In this document: positions 31,157 to 41,628 of the stretch, piece after piece
Position numbering within the stretch: position 1 is the stretch's first letter
Layout of the letters: each line of letters begins with the position of its first letter
Assembly: GCF_041200145.1 (NCBI RefSeq)
Contig: NZ_CP165734.1
Coordinates: 3,472,001-3,536,000, forward strand
Reading direction: 5' to 3'
Source: Bradyrhizobium sp. LLZ17
GTDB taxonomy: Bacteria > Pseudomonadota > Alphaproteobacteria > Rhizobiales > Xanthobacteraceae
Length of the DNA stretch: 64,000 bases
Notes under the pieces: generated by a model
What the model saw: only the letters and a program-made list of their open reading frames with translations
Told to the model about the DNA's origin: nothing
Database searches by the model: none
Position numbers and translations under genes: made by a program

Positions 31157-32983
31157 ATGTGCGGAATTGTCGGCATATTGGGGCGCGGTCCGGTCGCGGA
31201 TCGTCTCATCGATTCACTAAAACGACTGGAGTATCGCGGCTACGACTCAGCAGGCATCGGAACGCTCAAAGGAGATCATATCGAGCTTCGACGCGCCGAG
31301 GGCAAGCTGCGGAACCTTGAGACGCGCGTTCGCTGCCATCCGCTCTCAGGCCATGTCGGGATCGGGCACACGCGCTGGGCTACTCACGGCAAGCCGACCG
31401 AGCACAATGCTCATCCGCATGCAACGGACAATGTTGCGGTCGTCCATAACGGCATAATCGAGAATTTCCGCGAGCTGCGCGCGGAGCTGAAACAGCATGG
31501 CGCTTGTTTCGCCTCTGAGACAGACACCGAGGTGGTGGCGCATCTCATCGACTCTCATCTGAAGAATGGCTGCCCGCCGCAGGAGGCAGTAAAAGCGTCG
31601 CTGCCGCGGCTGGTGGGCGCGTTTGCGCTTGCAATCCTGTTCAAGGGTCAACACGACCTCATGATCGGTGCGCGCAAGGGCTCACCACTCGCGATCGGGC
31701 ATGGCGAAGGCGAAATGTATCTCGGATCGGATGCTATCGCGCTCGCGCCCCTTACCGACGTGATCACCTACCTTGAGGATGGCGATTGGGCTGTGCTCAA
31801 CCGCAACTTCAGCGTGGTCTACGACGCACAAGGCACAGTCGTCCGCCGGGAGGTGGTGAACTCTGGCGCGTCGTCGGTTCTCGTCGACAAAGCACAATAC
31901 CGCCACTTCATGGCGAAGGAAATCCACGAACAGCCAGAGGTGATCGGGCGTACGCTTGCGCATTACGTCGATATTGCCACCGAGAGCGTGGTACTGCCGC
32001 AGGAGCTTCCGTTCGACTTCAATGAGATCGGACAAATCTCGGTCACGGCTTGCGGTACGGCAGGCTACGCCGGCCACATCGCCAAATACTGGTTCGAGCG
32101 GCTGGCTCGCATTCCGGTCGAGCTCGATGTCGCCTCCGAATTTCGCTATCGTGAGGCGCCGATGCGCAAGGGAGATCTTGCTATCTTCATCTCGCAGTCC
32201 GGCGAGACGGCCGATACGCTGGCCGCACTCCGCTATGCCAAATCGCAAGGTTTGCATACCCTTTCGATCGTGAACGTACTGAGTTCAACGATTGCGCGCG
32301 AAAGCGGGACGGTATTGCAGATACACGCGGGGCCCGAAATCGGCGTTGCCTCAACCAAGGCGTTCACATGCCAGCTGGTCGTCCTGGCCGCGCTTGCGCT
32401 CGCTGCGGGTGAGGCGCGCGGTGAATTGTCGGAGAGCGACAGCATCGATCTTGTACGCGAGCTGATCGAACTTCCTCGGTTAGTTAGCGCGGCGCTTGCC
32501 AGCGAGCCGCAGATCGAGAAGCTCGCACGCGACATCACCAAATCGCGAGACGTGCTATATCTTGGTCGCGGCACGTCGTTTCCCCTGGCCCTGGAAGGGG
32601 CACTGAAGCTTAAGGAGATTTCCTATATTCACGCCGAGGGCTATGCGGCTGGAGAGCTCAAGCACGGCCCGATCGCCTTGGTCGACGAGAGCGTTCCCGT
32701 AATCGTCATCGCTCCTTCCGACCGGGTGTTCGAAAAGACCCTCTCGAACATGCAGGAGGTCGCCGCACGGGGTGGCAAGATTATCTTGATAACGGACGCT
32801 AGGGGAGCCGCAGAGGTGTCCATGGATTCACTCGCGACCATTGTGCTGCCGGAGATGGGAGCGACATTTACCTCGATTGTCTATGCGATTCCGGTGCAGC
32901 TCCTGGCCTACCACACGGCCATCCTCATGGGCACGGACGTCGACCAACCCCGAAACCTCGCCAAATCGGTAACCGTCGAATAA
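31157..32983 (+). CDS. nodM: Glucosamine-fructose-6-phosphate aminotransferase (isomerizing)
   Basis: A 608-residue GlmS-type enzyme making glucosamine-6-phosphate for the chitin backbone. N-terminal class II glutamine amidotransferase with the catalytic Cys right after Met (MCGIVGILG), then RYRGYDSAG-like (YRGYDSAGIG) and HTRWATHG; two SIS isomerase domains follow (SQSGETADT, HAEGYAAGELKHGP), ending LAKSVTVE. Its place next to noeL-nolK in a symbiosis island supports nodM rather than the housekeeping glmS. The GAGG upstream is about 13 bases from the ATG, which is long. No nod box seen in the 233 bases after nolK. Confidence 0.88.
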   Translation: MCGIVGILGRGPVADRLIDSLKRLEYRGYDSAGIGTLKGDHIELRRAEGKLRNLETRVRCHPLSGHVGIGHTRWATHGKPTEHNAHPHATDNVAVVHNGIIENFRELRAELKQHGACFASETDTEVVAHLIDSHLKNGCPPQEAVKASLPRLVGAFALAILFKGQHDLMIGARKGSPLAIGHGEGEMYLGSDAIALAPLTDVITYLEDGDWAVLNRNFSVVYDAQGTVVRREVVNSGASSVLVDKAQYRHFMAKEIHEQPEVIGRTLAHYVDIATESVVLPQELPFDFNEIGQISVTACGTAGYAGHIAKYWFERLARIPVELDVASEFRYREAPMRKGDLAIFISQSGETADTLAALRYAKSQGLHTLSIVNVLSSTIARESGTVLQIHAGPEIGVASTKAFTCQLVVLAALALAAGEARGELSESDSIDLVRELIELPRLVSAALASEPQIEKLARDITKSRDVLYLGRGTSFPLALEGALKLKEISYIHAEGYAAGELKHGPIALVDESVPVIVIAPSDRVFEKTLSNMQEVAARGGKIILITDARGAAEVSMDSLATIVLPEMGATFTSIVYAIPVQLLAYHTAILMGTDVDQPRNLAKSVTVE

Positions 32984-33714
32984 GGCAAGGTGACGCGACC
33001 CGGGTCGTCGTGGTCAGATTCCGAATGCGCGCAAGCCGCGGTCGGACCGAATCACGATGTGCCGCCCAGCTCCAGGCCCCGATGCCACTGGCGAGGCTTG
33101 TGCCTGTTCTTGGCCAGACGGCGTTTGGACCGCATTCGAACCGGAGCGCCCCTCGAAGTACGAGGTGCGCCTTGCTCGCAGGACAACGTGGCTCTTTCCG
33201 AGCATGGCGATCGGCGGTATCGGGCGGGCTTGATCGCCAGCGCGCTCACCAAATCTTTTCCGTCAAACCTCAGTTAACTTGAGCAATATCGAGATCGCTC
33301 GACATCGGGTGAGATGCTAGGGCAGCTCGGCCTCAATCGCAGGCTCGCGAGCTGTTCTAGCACGACATCTCACGGAGCTCCTCCCTGCGGCTCGTATGCT
33401 ACGGATATCGTCCTTCCCCTTTTACTGAATATCGGTGCGCTCGATGAGAACTTCGGCCACGCCACAGACAACAACCGTGTCACCGAGAATTGCCCGACGC
33501 TTCAGTAGCTTGAGAGTCACTCCTGCTGCACGAGCGGAATAACGAGCGAAAATTGTGAGAGTTTGCGGCAGTTGCCGAAAATATGCCGGAAACGTCAGGC
33601 GCTTACGGTTTGGTCGATAGGTCCTGATGGCCGATTCGGGGCCATGAACCTGCACGCGGCTGGCGTGAGATTTTCTCCGCAACCGGCCATTTCAAAATCG
33701 AGAGGATACTCGCC
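32984..33714. other. Intergenic gap
   Basis: Nothing recognised. A 12-bp palindrome CGACCCGGGTCG lies at 32997-33008 just after nodM but has no T-run. GAGAGGA about eight bases before 33715 serves the MFS gene. Confidence 0.4.
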
Positions 33715-35064
33715 ATGTCACCAGCGCCCATTGCGCACGCCTCAAATGCCAAATCGCGCATTGGCGCCATCTTACGTGCCACGAGCGGCAACTTCCTCGA
33801 GCAGTTCGACTTCTTCTTGTTCGGGTTCTACGCCAGTGCCATCGGAAACGCGTTCTTTCCATCAGGAAGCGAAACCGCTTCACTGCTTAACACCTTCGGT
33901 GTGTTCTGGTTGGGTGCCCTGATGCGACCTGTTGGCGCGATCGTGCTTGGAGCCTATATCGACCAGATTGGCCGTCGGCAAGGCCTGATCATCACGCTTT
34001 CGATCATGGCTATTGGCACCATTATCATCGCCTTTTGTCCCGGCTATGGGACGATCGGCATTGCCGCACCCGCGATTGTGCTGTTCGGACGGCTGTTGCA
34101 GGGATTTTCTGCCGGCGTTGAGGTTGGCGGCGTTTCCGTCTACCTCTCTGAGATTGCCACTCCGGGCAACCGCGGCTTTTACACATCGTTCCAGTCCTCG
34201 AGCCAGCAGGTTGCGATCTTTGTCGCGGCTCTTATCGGATATTTTTTGAGCGAAACACTTCCGGCCGAAATGGTTGCCGCCTGGGGCTGGCGGATCCCCT
34301 TCTTCCTTGGCTGCTTGATCGTACCGCTTATCTTCTTCCTGCGCCGGACGCTGGAGGAAACTCCGGAGTTTCTGGTGATGAAGAACCACCCAACGGCCCG
34401 CGAGGTCTTTGCCTCCACGCTTGCGAACTGGCGCATCGTCATTCTCGGCATGATGATCGCGATGCTGACGACCACGACATTCTATTTCGTGACGGTGTAC
34501 ACGCCTACCTTCGGCAGGCACGTATTGCAGTTGTCCTCGCAGAACACGCTCTTGGTCACGCTTTTGGTCGCGGTGACGAACTTCATCTGGAACCCAATTG
34601 GCGGCGCGATTTCCGACAGAATCGGCCGGAAGCCCGTCTTGCTGACCATTGCCGGCCTTGCGTTGGTGACCGTATATCCAGCGTTGTCTTGGCTTGTAAC
34701 CGATCCAAGCTTTGGCAAGATGCTGATAGTGGAGATGATGTTCTCGTTTTACTTTGGCACCTATAGCGGCGCCATGTTGGGCGCTCTGGTCGAAATCGTG
34801 CCGAAGCACGTTCGCACAACCTGCTTTTCTTTGGCCTTCGCACTCGCCGCGGCTCTCTTTGGCACGTTTACGCCGCTTGCATCGACCTGGCTCATCGACC
34901 GGACCGATGACAAGGCCTCGCCCGGTTTCTGGTTGATGTTTGCGGCTTTGCTCGGCATTATCGCCGCACTCACGGTTTATCGAGGAAACACCAAGAGAGT
35001 TGCGAAGCCGTTGCGACCCGAGCGGTCTAACCAGGCTGTGAGCGCGCAATTTACCACGCATTAG
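33715..35064 (+). CDS. MFS transporter, citrate/proton symporter-like (MHS family)
   Basis: A 449-residue inner-membrane protein with about twelve hydrophobic helices. The start ([19 protein letters not shown]) and the loop motif [13 protein letters not shown], repeated as DRIGRKPVL in the second half, are typical of the metabolite:H+ symporters; the closest pattern is citrate or tricarballylate transporters (CitA/TcuC). [20 protein letters not shown] and [16 protein letters not shown] also fit. The ATG has GAGAGGA upstream. No regulator or catabolic gene adjoins it, so the substrate stays a guess. The long open frame on the opposite strand is a shadow. Confidence 0.85.
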   Translation: MSPAPIAHASNAKSRIGAILRATSGNFLEQFDFFLFGFYASAIGNAFFPSGSETASLLNTFGVFWLGALMRPVGAIVLGAYIDQIGRRQGLIITLSIMAIGTIIIAFCPGYGTIGIAAPAIVLFGRLLQGFSAGVEVGGVSVYLSEIATPGNRGFYTSFQSSSQQVAIFVAALIGYFLSETLPAEMVAAWGWRIPFFLGCLIVPLIFFLRRTLEETPEFLVMKNHPTAREVFASTLANWRIVILGMMIAMLTTTTFYFVTVYTPTFGRHVLQLSSQNTLLVTLLVAVTNFIWNPIGGAISDRIGRKPVLLTIAGLALVTVYPALSWLVTDPSFGKMLIVEMMFSFYFGTYSGAMLGALVEIVPKHVRTTCFSLAFALAAALFGTFTPLASTWLIDRTDDKASPGFWLMFAALLGIIAALTVYRGNTKRVAKPLRPERSNQAVSAQFTTH

Positions 35065-35496
35065 CACGCGCGCCCGCGGGACGTTGACGGCCCAAGGCTG
35101 AACTGAAATTGGTGCGCGACTGTCCCTGCGGTGATTTACACGATGATGCGCGGCCCGTTCTGCCCGACACGGTTCTTCCTGTGTGATCTGGGGCAGTATC
35201 GGGACGAACTGGCGGTCATGTTGACCGGGGAGCTGAGCTTATCGGCTAACCTCGATTCCGTCCTGTGGTCGGACGGTGCGCTACCCGCACTTTGCAGTCG
35301 CGCAAAACACGGCAGATCTCGCGCGCCGACCGAGATCCCTCGCGCGAGCTCCACGCCTGATATTCTGTGCGGCTGCCACAAAAAACGACCGCCCACATCG
35401 TCGGACAGCGCGAACTACCGAGTGCACTGATCATCTCGCAGGTAGCGCCAAACGTTAGCGTAGCGAGTCGTCTTCTACGCTCGATCAGCCGCGACT
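35065..35496. other. Intergenic between convergent MFS gene and fixA
   Basis: No supported feature. Expected terminators for both genes were not obvious. Confidence 0.4.
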
Positions 35497-36354
35497 TTAC
35501 GCACCGCGAGCTTGCGCGGATGAGGCGAGCTGTGCGAGCTCCGTTTCGAGCATAGGGTTGCGCTTGAACATAGCGTCGATCAATGCTTGCGCCGGCTGCT
35601 CGGCCGCCTCCACCCACGTCGCTTTCTCCGCTCGCGCGGAGGGCGCGAAAACACGTTTGACGACCGTGGGCGATCCCCTCAGACCGCAATTGGCCATGTC
35701 GTCCACGCCGGCGCTTTGGGCGCTCCATTTTACGATTGGGGTACGGGCGGCACGCAAGGCATCTACCATTGCACCACGGCGAATTTGATTTGTTGCCTCT
35801 AACATGCTGATGAGACACGGCAGCTTGGAACGCAACACCTGGACGCCCCCTTCGCAGCGCCGTTCGGCCTCGATGGTACGTTGCTTGAAGTCCAACGCTT
35901 TGATTGTGGAAACATAAGTAAGCTGCTGGACCCCGAGCCGCCCTGCAATGCCAGGTCCCACTTGCGCCGTATCGCCATCGATAGTCTGCTTGCCAGTGAA
36001 TATGACGTCCGGTGGGCCATATTCCTTCCCGATATTGCGAATCGCGCACGCCAACGCGTAACTCGTCGCCAGCGTATCGGAGCCCGCGAAGCTACGGTCG
36101 GTGAGCAGGACAGCGCGATCAGAACCAAATGTCAGTGCCTTTCGCAGAGATTCTTCGGCCGATGGCGGCCCCATTGTCAGGACGGTTATTTCGCCGCCGA
36201 ATTTATCTCTTAGCTCGAGCGCAGCTTCCAGTGCAAAGAGATCATATGGGTTGATGATTGTCGGCACACCCTGGCGCATAATCGTATTCGTAACAGGGTG
36301 CACGCGGATTTGCGCAGAGTCGGGGACCTGTTTGATGCAGACGATGCTGTGCAT
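35497..36354 (-). CDS. fixA: Electron transfer flavoprotein beta subunit, nitrogen fixation
   Basis: A 285-residue FixA. With FixBCX it forms the flavin-based bifurcating complex that feeds low-potential electrons to nitrogenase. Seen: start MHSIVCIKQVPDS, INPYDLFALEAALELRD, LTMGPPSAEESLRKALTFG, and the ETF-beta signature region VQVLRSKLPCLISMLEATNQIRRG-like segment near residue 170-195. The start has AGGAG at the right spacing. A sigma-54 promoter (36391-36406) and a NifA upstream site (36472-36487) precede it. fixB, fixC and fixX are not in the window, as expected for Bradyrhizobium, where fixA is separate from fixBCX. Confidence 0.92.
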   Translation of the reverse strand: MHSIVCIKQVPDSAQIRVHPVTNTIMRQGVPTIINPYDLFALEAALELRDKFGGEITVLTMGPPSAEESLRKALTFGSDRAVLLTDRSFAGSDTLATSYALACAIRNIGKEYGPPDVIFTGKQTIDGDTAQVGPGIAGRLGVQQLTYVSTIKALDFKQRTIEAERRCEGGVQVLRSKLPCLISMLEATNQIRRGAMVDALRAARTPIVKWSAQSAGVDDMANCGLRGSPTVVKRVFAPSARAEKATWVEAAEQPAQALIDAMFKRNPMLETELAQLASSAQARGA

Positions 36355-36390
36355 GTACTTCTCCTAAGATGCCGAGCCGACTGTCGATGC

Positions 36391-36406
36391 AGCAAATGTC
36401 ATACCA
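36391..36406 (-). promoter_or_regulatory. Sigma-54 (-24/-12) promoter of fixA
   Basis: Minus strand TGGTATGACATTTGCT: GG and GC separated by exactly ten bases with the TTGCT of the consensus. Transcription would start near 36380, about 25 bases before the fixA ATG. Confidence 0.85.
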
Positions 36407-36471
36407 CCGCCCCCCGGCCACTCCGCCAACAAGAAAGGAACGAGATGAATGACGCCTGACGTCGAGCCGGT

Positions 36472-36487
36472 TGTCACAACCGCGACA
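36472..36487 (-). promoter_or_regulatory. NifA upstream activator site for fixA (TGT-N10-ACA)
   Basis: TGT at 36472-36474 and ACA at 36485-36487 with ten bases between, about 65-95 bases upstream of the -24/-12 element. This is the standard NifA enhancer pattern and distance. Confidence 0.8.
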
Positions 36488-36689
36488 GTTTGCGGGCGAG
36501 TCTCGAGCTGATCTGAGTCACGCCGAGCAACCGAGCCGCAGCGATCGGGTTGCCGGTTCGACGCCAAGCCATTTTCAGGGCGAGCACGCTTGCGAACAGA
36601 AGATGACAAGGCTGGCCGACGCGAAGACGCCTTACGCGTCGCCGGCGAGCGAATCCCAACCCAAGGCATGAGGCTAGCATTCGCGTCAT
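36474..36689 (-). pseudogene. Possible relic of a Fis-type HTH C-terminus between nifA and fixA
   Basis: A 71-codon frame whose last 35 residues, beginning ALKMAWRRTGN and continuing AAARLLGVTQ to a terminal RKLSRL, resemble the C-terminal Fis-type DNA-binding helix-turn-helix of enhancer-binding proteins (AL..tGN...AARLLGi....L.rkL). No AAA domain precedes it. The stop codon lies inside the fixA NifA site. It may be the leftover end of a second NifA/NtrC-like gene. Similarity is short, so it could be chance. Confidence 0.4.
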
Positions 36690-36778
36690 GCATCCGAGCT
36701 GGCGACCGCGCCTTTCCGTGCCCTCCTATCCCAGTCGGCCGAGCAAGAGAAAGGGAGGGAGCGAGCCCGACGCTTTGT

Positions 36779-38533
36779 TCAGAAGCGCTTGATCTCGATG
36801 CCGTGTGTTCGCAAGGCATAGCCAATCTGGCGCGGGGTCAGTCCAAGCAGGCGCGCCGCCTTCGCCTGCACCCACCCGGATCTTTCCATGGCCGCGATGA
36901 CGCGCTCGCGATCGGTGACTTTCGCGGCACCCGCCACGGGGCGCCCGGGCGGCCCCAGCGATGTCGGCTCCCTGCTGACCGGCTGAACGGGTGTCACGGC
37001 TTGCGTTGCCGGCATGCTCAGCCTCGCGGGCAGCGCGATTGTCGGGCTCGGCTGTCGCGCCATTTCCGCCGGACCACACTTCCATAGCAAGGCCGACAGG
37101 CACTGCCCGTAGCAGCACGCAAAATCATCTCTAACGATCGACGAACCTTGCGCTAGCGTCGCGGTCCGCTGCACGCAGTTTTCGAGTTCGCGGACATTAC
37201 CGGGAAATCCGCAATTCATGAGGACCTCAATCGCACTTGAATCGAATACCAGAGCACGGCCGTTCTCATTGTTGAAGTTTTTCAAAAAACGAGCCGCGAG
37301 AAGCGGAATATCGGTGCGTCTTTCCCGCAGCGGCGGCAATAGCAGCGGAACCACGCTGATGCGGTAGTAGAGATCGGCACGGAACTCGTTCCTTGCCACC
37401 GCCTCTTCAAGATTCTTGTTCGTGGCCGCAATCACGCGGACATCGACTTTGATTGTCTGATTGCCGCCCACCCTCTCGAATTCCTGCTCCTGAAGCACGC
37501 GCAGGAGCTTCGCCTGGAACGAGCCCGAGATCTCTCCAATCTCATCCAGAAACAACGTTCCCTTGTCGGCGATCTCGAAGCGACCCTTGCGCGCGTTGAA
37601 TGCGCCCGTAAACGCCCCCTTCTCGTGTCCGAACAATTCGGATTCCAGCACGGTCTCGGTGAGGGCTGCGCAATTCAGCTTGATAAAGGGGCGTTTGGCG
37701 CGCGCTGAACGCTCGTGAATAGCCTTCGCGACCAGCTCTTTGCCGGTACCCGACTCGCCACGCAACAAAACCGTGCTATTCGATTTTGAGATCACCTCGA
37801 TCTTCTCAAGTAGCGCGCGCAGCGCCGGGCTGTCGCCGATAATTCCCTCGACTTGGACCTTCTTACGGTCCCGCCCATGGGGCTTGAGCTCGGACAGCTG
37901 CTTCTGCAGCCGGAACTCCTCGTCCATAAGGCGCCCGCGATCGCGCACAAACAAGCAATGCAACTTCGCCGTCTGGCCCAGCAGCCTGGCGACCATCGTC
38001 AGCAGGCGGACGTCGTCCTCGAGCTGCGCACGCGTCCCGTTGTCCGCGATGCGGTCGATGCTCAGCGTACCCACAACTTTGTCGTCGACGTTTATGGGAA
38101 CGCCGATGAACGCAACGCGCGTATGACCGCCGGCATCTAACATATCGGCCTCCGAAGAACTGAAGGCCGAATGCAGCGCTACGTTCTCGACGATGAGCGG
38201 CTGCCCCGACGCCACGATTTGAGCGATTGCTCCTTGCGGCAAGCGCGACCCGCAGCGCCCATCGCGGTCTTCGCTCCTGCCGTCGTCCACGATGATCTCC
38301 GGCCCGCCGTCATGCTCGAACAGACATACGATGCCGCGCCGCATCTGCACGAGCGATCCCAGACGCTCGATGACGCTCGCCAGCTTAGCTTCGAGCCGAC
38401 ATAGGCCAGTGAGCGTGTGCGCTATTTCAACAATCGTGCTTAGCGATTCCTCTTGCGACCGCACAATACAAGCGGAAGCGTCCGCATCGGAGGTTGAGTT
38501 TGGCTTTTCGCGCAGGGAAATGCTGTCTAGCAT
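36779..38533 (-). CDS. nifA: Nif-specific sigma-54 activator, oxygen-sensitive
   Basis: 584 residues: N-terminal GAF domain (about 45-190), central AAA+ domain with Walker [23 protein letters not shown] loop in [11 protein letters not shown] and Walker B FLDEIGEI, and C-terminal Fis-type HTH ([20 protein letters not shown]). The cysteines are spaced C-X11-C-X19-C-X4-C across the end of AAA+ and the linker, the signature of oxygen-sensitive rhizobial NifA. The frame opens at 38593, but the ATG at 38533 has GGAG about eight bases upstream and is preferred. It lies downstream of fixR in the known fixR-nifA operon arrangement and should activate fixA. Confidence 0.95.
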   Translation of the reverse strand: MLDSISLREKPNSTSDADASACIVRSQEESLSTIVEIAHTLTGLCRLEAKLASVIERLGSLVQMRRGIVCLFEHDGGPEIIVDDGRSEDRDGRCGSRLPQGAIAQIVASGQPLIVENVALHSAFSSSEADMLDAGGHTRVAFIGVPINVDDKVVGTLSIDRIADNGTRAQLEDDVRLLTMVARLLGQTAKLHCLFVRDRGRLMDEEFRLQKQLSELKPHGRDRKKVQVEGIIGDSPALRALLEKIEVISKSNSTVLLRGESGTGKELVAKAIHERSARAKRPFIKLNCAALTETVLESELFGHEKGAFTGAFNARKGRFEIADKGTLFLDEIGEISGSFQAKLLRVLQEQEFERVGGNQTIKVDVRVIAATNKNLEEAVARNEFRADLYYRISVVPLLLPPLRERRTDIPLLAARFLKNFNNENGRALVFDSSAIEVLMNCGFPGNVRELENCVQRTATLAQGSSIVRDDFACCYGQCLSALLWKCGPAEMARQPSPTIALPARLSMPATQAVTPVQPVSREPTSLGPPGRPVAGAAKVTDRERVIAAMERSGWVQAKAARLLGLTPRQIGYALRTHGIEIKRF

Positions 38534-38777
38534 GACGACTTCTCCGTTCCTTTCTTGATCCTCCTCATCGGACTTGTTGGATTCGTGTTGCATGCCCGAT
38601 CTGACATCCAGTTCTCAGGGCGGGACGAGAGATTACCCTTCTTCATGGCACGTCGGCAGCACTTGGAGTGGCTAGCTTTGCCGCTTTGTTCTTTCCAACT
38701 TGCTGCGCGAATTCACCCCGGCCAACATGACTTCCATCGATGAAGCTCAGAACAGCCGGGGCTCTTTAGGGATTGAA

Positions 38778-39614
38778 TTATAAGTGTTGCCCGCCATTGA
38801 TCGGCACTTCGGCGCCGGTGACATAACTTGCCGCATCTGAACATAGGAAGAAAATGACCTTGGCGACCTCTTCGGGTGTACCCACTCGGCGGAGTGGGAT
38901 CTTTGGCACAAGATGCGCTTCCGTGTCAGGCGACAAAATGTCCGTCTTGATTTCGCCGGGCGCGATCGCATTGACGCGAATGCCATGCGCGGCGTAATCG
39001 TGCGCCATTTCGCGCGTGAGACAAGCGAGCGCAGCTTTCGAAGTCGCATATGCCGAGCCTGCAAATGGATGCACCCGCGAGCCGGCGATCGACGTCACGT
39101 TGACGATCGAGCCTGACGCCCTTTTTAATTCGTCGAACAGGCCTTGAGCGAGTAGGATTGGTGCCACCAGATTGAGGTGGAACACGCTCATCCAGGTGTC
39201 GACTGAGGTCGCCAGCGATGTCAGCCTGGTACCGTTTGCCGCTTTTGGTGAGTTTCCGGCATTGTTTACCAGTCCGTGCAACGGTGCGCCAGCAAGGCGC
39301 TCCTTGATCTCGGCAATCACGCGCGGCAGCATCCGATGATCGCCCAGGTCGACTTCGATATAGCTGTCGCCCTCTGAGTCTGATGGGCGGCGCGCCGCGT
39401 CCAATGGTTGGCGCGCGCAAGAAATGATGCGCCAACCGGCTTTCCAAAACAATTTTCCGGTGGCGCGGCCGATACCGCGCGATGCCCCAGTCAATACCAG
39501 CGTCTTTCGCTCGCGCAGCGGGCGGCCCGATCGATCGGCGTGAATTGGACCGCCAGGGTCCGTTTCCGACGATTGAGCTACGACCGCTTTGTCATCTGGT
39601 AGACCTAGATTCAC
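38778..39614 (-). CDS. fixR: FixR, SDR-family oxidoreductase-like protein
   Basis: 278 residues of the short-chain dehydrogenase fold: VLTGASRGIGRATGKLF (cofactor site) near residue 37, LVNNAGN, and SAYATSKAALACLTREM with the catalytic YxxxK. FixR is co-transcribed with nifA in Bradyrhizobium; its reaction is unknown and it is reported dispensable for fixation. The frame runs to 39794, but GTG at 39614 with GGGAG upstream gives 278 residues, the length known for B. japonicum FixR. A sigma-54-like element lies 77 bases upstream. Confidence 0.9.
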   Translation of the reverse strand: MNLGLPDDKAVVAQSSETDPGGPIHADRSGRPLRERKTLVLTGASRGIGRATGKLFWKAGWRIISCARQPLDAARRPSDSEGDSYIEVDLGDHRMLPRVIAEIKERLAGAPLHGLVNNAGNSPKAANGTRLTSLATSVDTWMSVFHLNLVAPILLAQGLFDELKRASGSIVNVTSIAGSRVHPFAGSAYATSKAALACLTREMAHDYAAHGIRVNAIAPGEIKTDILSPDTEAHLVPKIPLRRVGTPEEVAKVIFFLCSDAASYVTGAEVPINGGQHL

Positions 39615-39690
39615 AGGCGGCTCCCATCCGCTCCCGTCGCCTGTGCACCTGGTGCAGGATCCGGGCCAAGGCGACGCAGGGCACAAGGGG

Positions 39691-39706
39691 CGCAATTTTG
39701 AGACCC
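39691..39706 (-). promoter_or_regulatory. Candidate sigma-54 promoter of fixR-nifA
   Basis: Minus strand GGGTCTCAAAATTGCG: GG-N10-GC with TTGC at -12 but poor match at -24 beyond GG. Start would be near 39680, 65 bases before fixR. In Bradyrhizobium this operon is known to have a sigma-54 promoter; that this is it is inference. Confidence 0.45.
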
Positions 39707-40479
39707 AAATGGCAGGTTCTGAACATCTGGCCTGTTTGCTTTTCGACAACAGCAACGCCGCGTCGAGCGCCCGGGCGCGTTGACCGCGTAGCACTCCAGG
39801 GGTGGTCTGTGGCTCATTCGAGTTGGCGGAGATAGATCAGCTGCTTTGTGCGGAGATCAGGACCGATGGCCAGTTCGTCCAATTTTGGTCTCGGCGGTTG
39901 GACGCCGGCGCAGATGCGGCTCTGGTTCGACATCGATGGGCCGAGGCTCGTGCCTTCATCAGCTGCGGCCGAACGTATTTCGCAACCAACGCATGAACAA
40001 GGCCGATCGTCCAGAAGACGAGCTGACCGCGAAAGGATTGCGCAGAAACGGCGATCCAACTACCGGACGCGCGTCCTTGCTGCTGGGACATTCTGACGTG
40101 ACCGTCTGTTAGGTCAGATTTCCTCGGCGGCCCGGAACACCATTACCGTGCTCTTCAGCGCCTGGCCAGCGATGGCGGTTCGGGCCCAGTGATGACGGGA
40201 GATCACCTTCTCCGCGCCCGTCGACTTACAGGTGGCGGCCAGACACATTGCGGGACAAGGCCGCCGACGCTCGCCGGCATTGCCCGACGCTTCGCCAGGC
40301 GTTCGCCGTACCAGCCGCAAGGCGTTCCGGAGAGTGCGCGGGTCAGCCCTCATCTGCGGACGGAACTCGCCATCCACCGTTTCTGGGACACGTTGCGAAA
40401 CTCGATGCTGTGGAAGCCAGCAGTATCAGGCCGACGATCCAGGCGACGATTGCTCAGGCTCGTTCAGATTCTCGGCACT
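39707..40479. other. Intergenic between nodZ end and fixR promoter
   Basis: Only short, mutually overlapping frames; no family recognised and no mobile element seen. It separates the end of the nod operon from the fixR promoter and should contain upstream regulatory sites for fixR-nifA, but none could be pinned down. Confidence 0.4.
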
Positions 40480-41454
40480 TCATGAAGCCGCGAAATGCTC
40501 GTATGGATTATCGACCAGGGTCAAATGCTCCGGATTGCTCAGATCGAATTCAATAATGCGTGGCACGAGCAGACGGGCATAGCGCGTAAAGGCGCTGGTG
40601 GGAGGAAAGCGGATCACGGTGGCGCATCGCGCGAGAAGATACATGTCGATGAGAGCGGAAGCTCCACCTTCAATTCCCATTTCCGCGCTATGCAACGGCC
40701 CTGCCCGATCGGCCTGGAACCGTTTTGGTACGGCGAAGATATCGGGAAACAGGCCCGATACGTGATCGAGCACCTGTGCGCTATCGGTGCACAGGAAGAT
40801 CTTTACAGGCTTCGGATATGGCAAAGCCTTGGCTTTTCCGATTGCCATGCGGACCTGACGAAGGGCGAGCTCCGAATCGGCCCAGTACGGAGCGTGCCCC
40901 ATGATATCTTCGCCATTGCCGTGCCGAACATGAACGCCGATCATGCTATGGCCGCTAAAGTGTTGCTCATGCAGGGCGTCGATCCGCGCTTGAATCTCAG
41001 ACCTGAGCTTGAGGCTCCGAAAGATCAGTCGTTCGGCTTCCTCACCACAGCGCCACATCAGGCAAGCGTCACAGACAATGGTGTTGGCTTCGTTATCGTC
41101 TCTTGCCTGGAACAGCTCGGTCAGTTCGTCACGTTCTCGGAAGATCTGCTCGTCCGGACGATTGATACAGTCGATCGACGGCCTATTCCACCAGGGCGGG
41201 AAGAACGGGCCGGGAAACGAGAGCTGGTTGACCCTGTCATCGCAAATCACCGGGACACCAGCGATCTCCTCAACCGGCTCGAAGAACACCGGAAAGGCAT
41301 TGCTGAACGGTTGGTCGACATAACAGGAACCGCGCCAGTCAATAACGAGCGTTCGCCCGGTCCGCTGCGCGTACGACCAGGCTGAGGCCAACGACCAGAG
41401 GCAATCACCAAAGCCGGTGCGCCTCCGAGAAACAACAAAGCGTTCCTTCGTCAA
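40480..41454 (-). CDS. nodZ: Nod factor alpha-1,6-fucosyltransferase
   Basis: 324 residues. NodZ moves fucose from GDP-fucose to C6 of the reducing-end GlcNAc of Nod factor. Seen: RRRTGFGDCLWSLASAW at the N-terminus, CLMWRCGEEAERL in the middle, and GVHVRHGNGEDIMG containing the arginine that binds GDP-fucose. The start is TTG (41452-41454) in the family context MTKERFVVSRRR. Last gene of the nod operon here, 174 bases after nolO. GDP-fucose comes from noeL-nolK in the same window. Confidence 0.95.
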   Translation of the reverse strand: MTKERFVVSRRRTGFGDCLWSLASAWSYAQRTGRTLVIDWRGSCYVDQPFSNAFPVFFEPVEEIAGVPVICDDRVNQLSFPGPFFPPWWNRPSIDCINRPDEQIFRERDELTELFQARDDNEANTIVCDACLMWRCGEEAERLIFRSLKLRSEIQARIDALHEQHFSGHSMIGVHVRHGNGEDIMGHAPYWADSELALRQVRMAIGKAKALPYPKPVKIFLCTDSAQVLDHVSGLFPDIFAVPKRFQADRAGPLHSAEMGIEGGASALIDMYLLARCATVIRFPPTSAFTRYARLLVPRIIEFDLSNPEHLTLVDNPYEHFAAS

Positions 41455-41628
41455 GTTATCAAACCCTTTTCGTTGCGCGAGCTCAGTTCTGTGTGGCGCA
41501 CCAACTCATCTGCGATGCCGATCCACGCCGGGCGCTGGTCACTTGGACGCAAGTCACTTAACCCGCAAACTCATCCTGCACGGCACTGCGATTGGGAGGT
41601 CATGCAAGAGGATCACATTGCGAACCTT

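Noticed and set aside
33880..35067. A 395-codon open frame on the minus strand opposite the MFS gene
   Set aside because: It is an antisense shadow of a well-supported membrane transporter, with no family features of its own.
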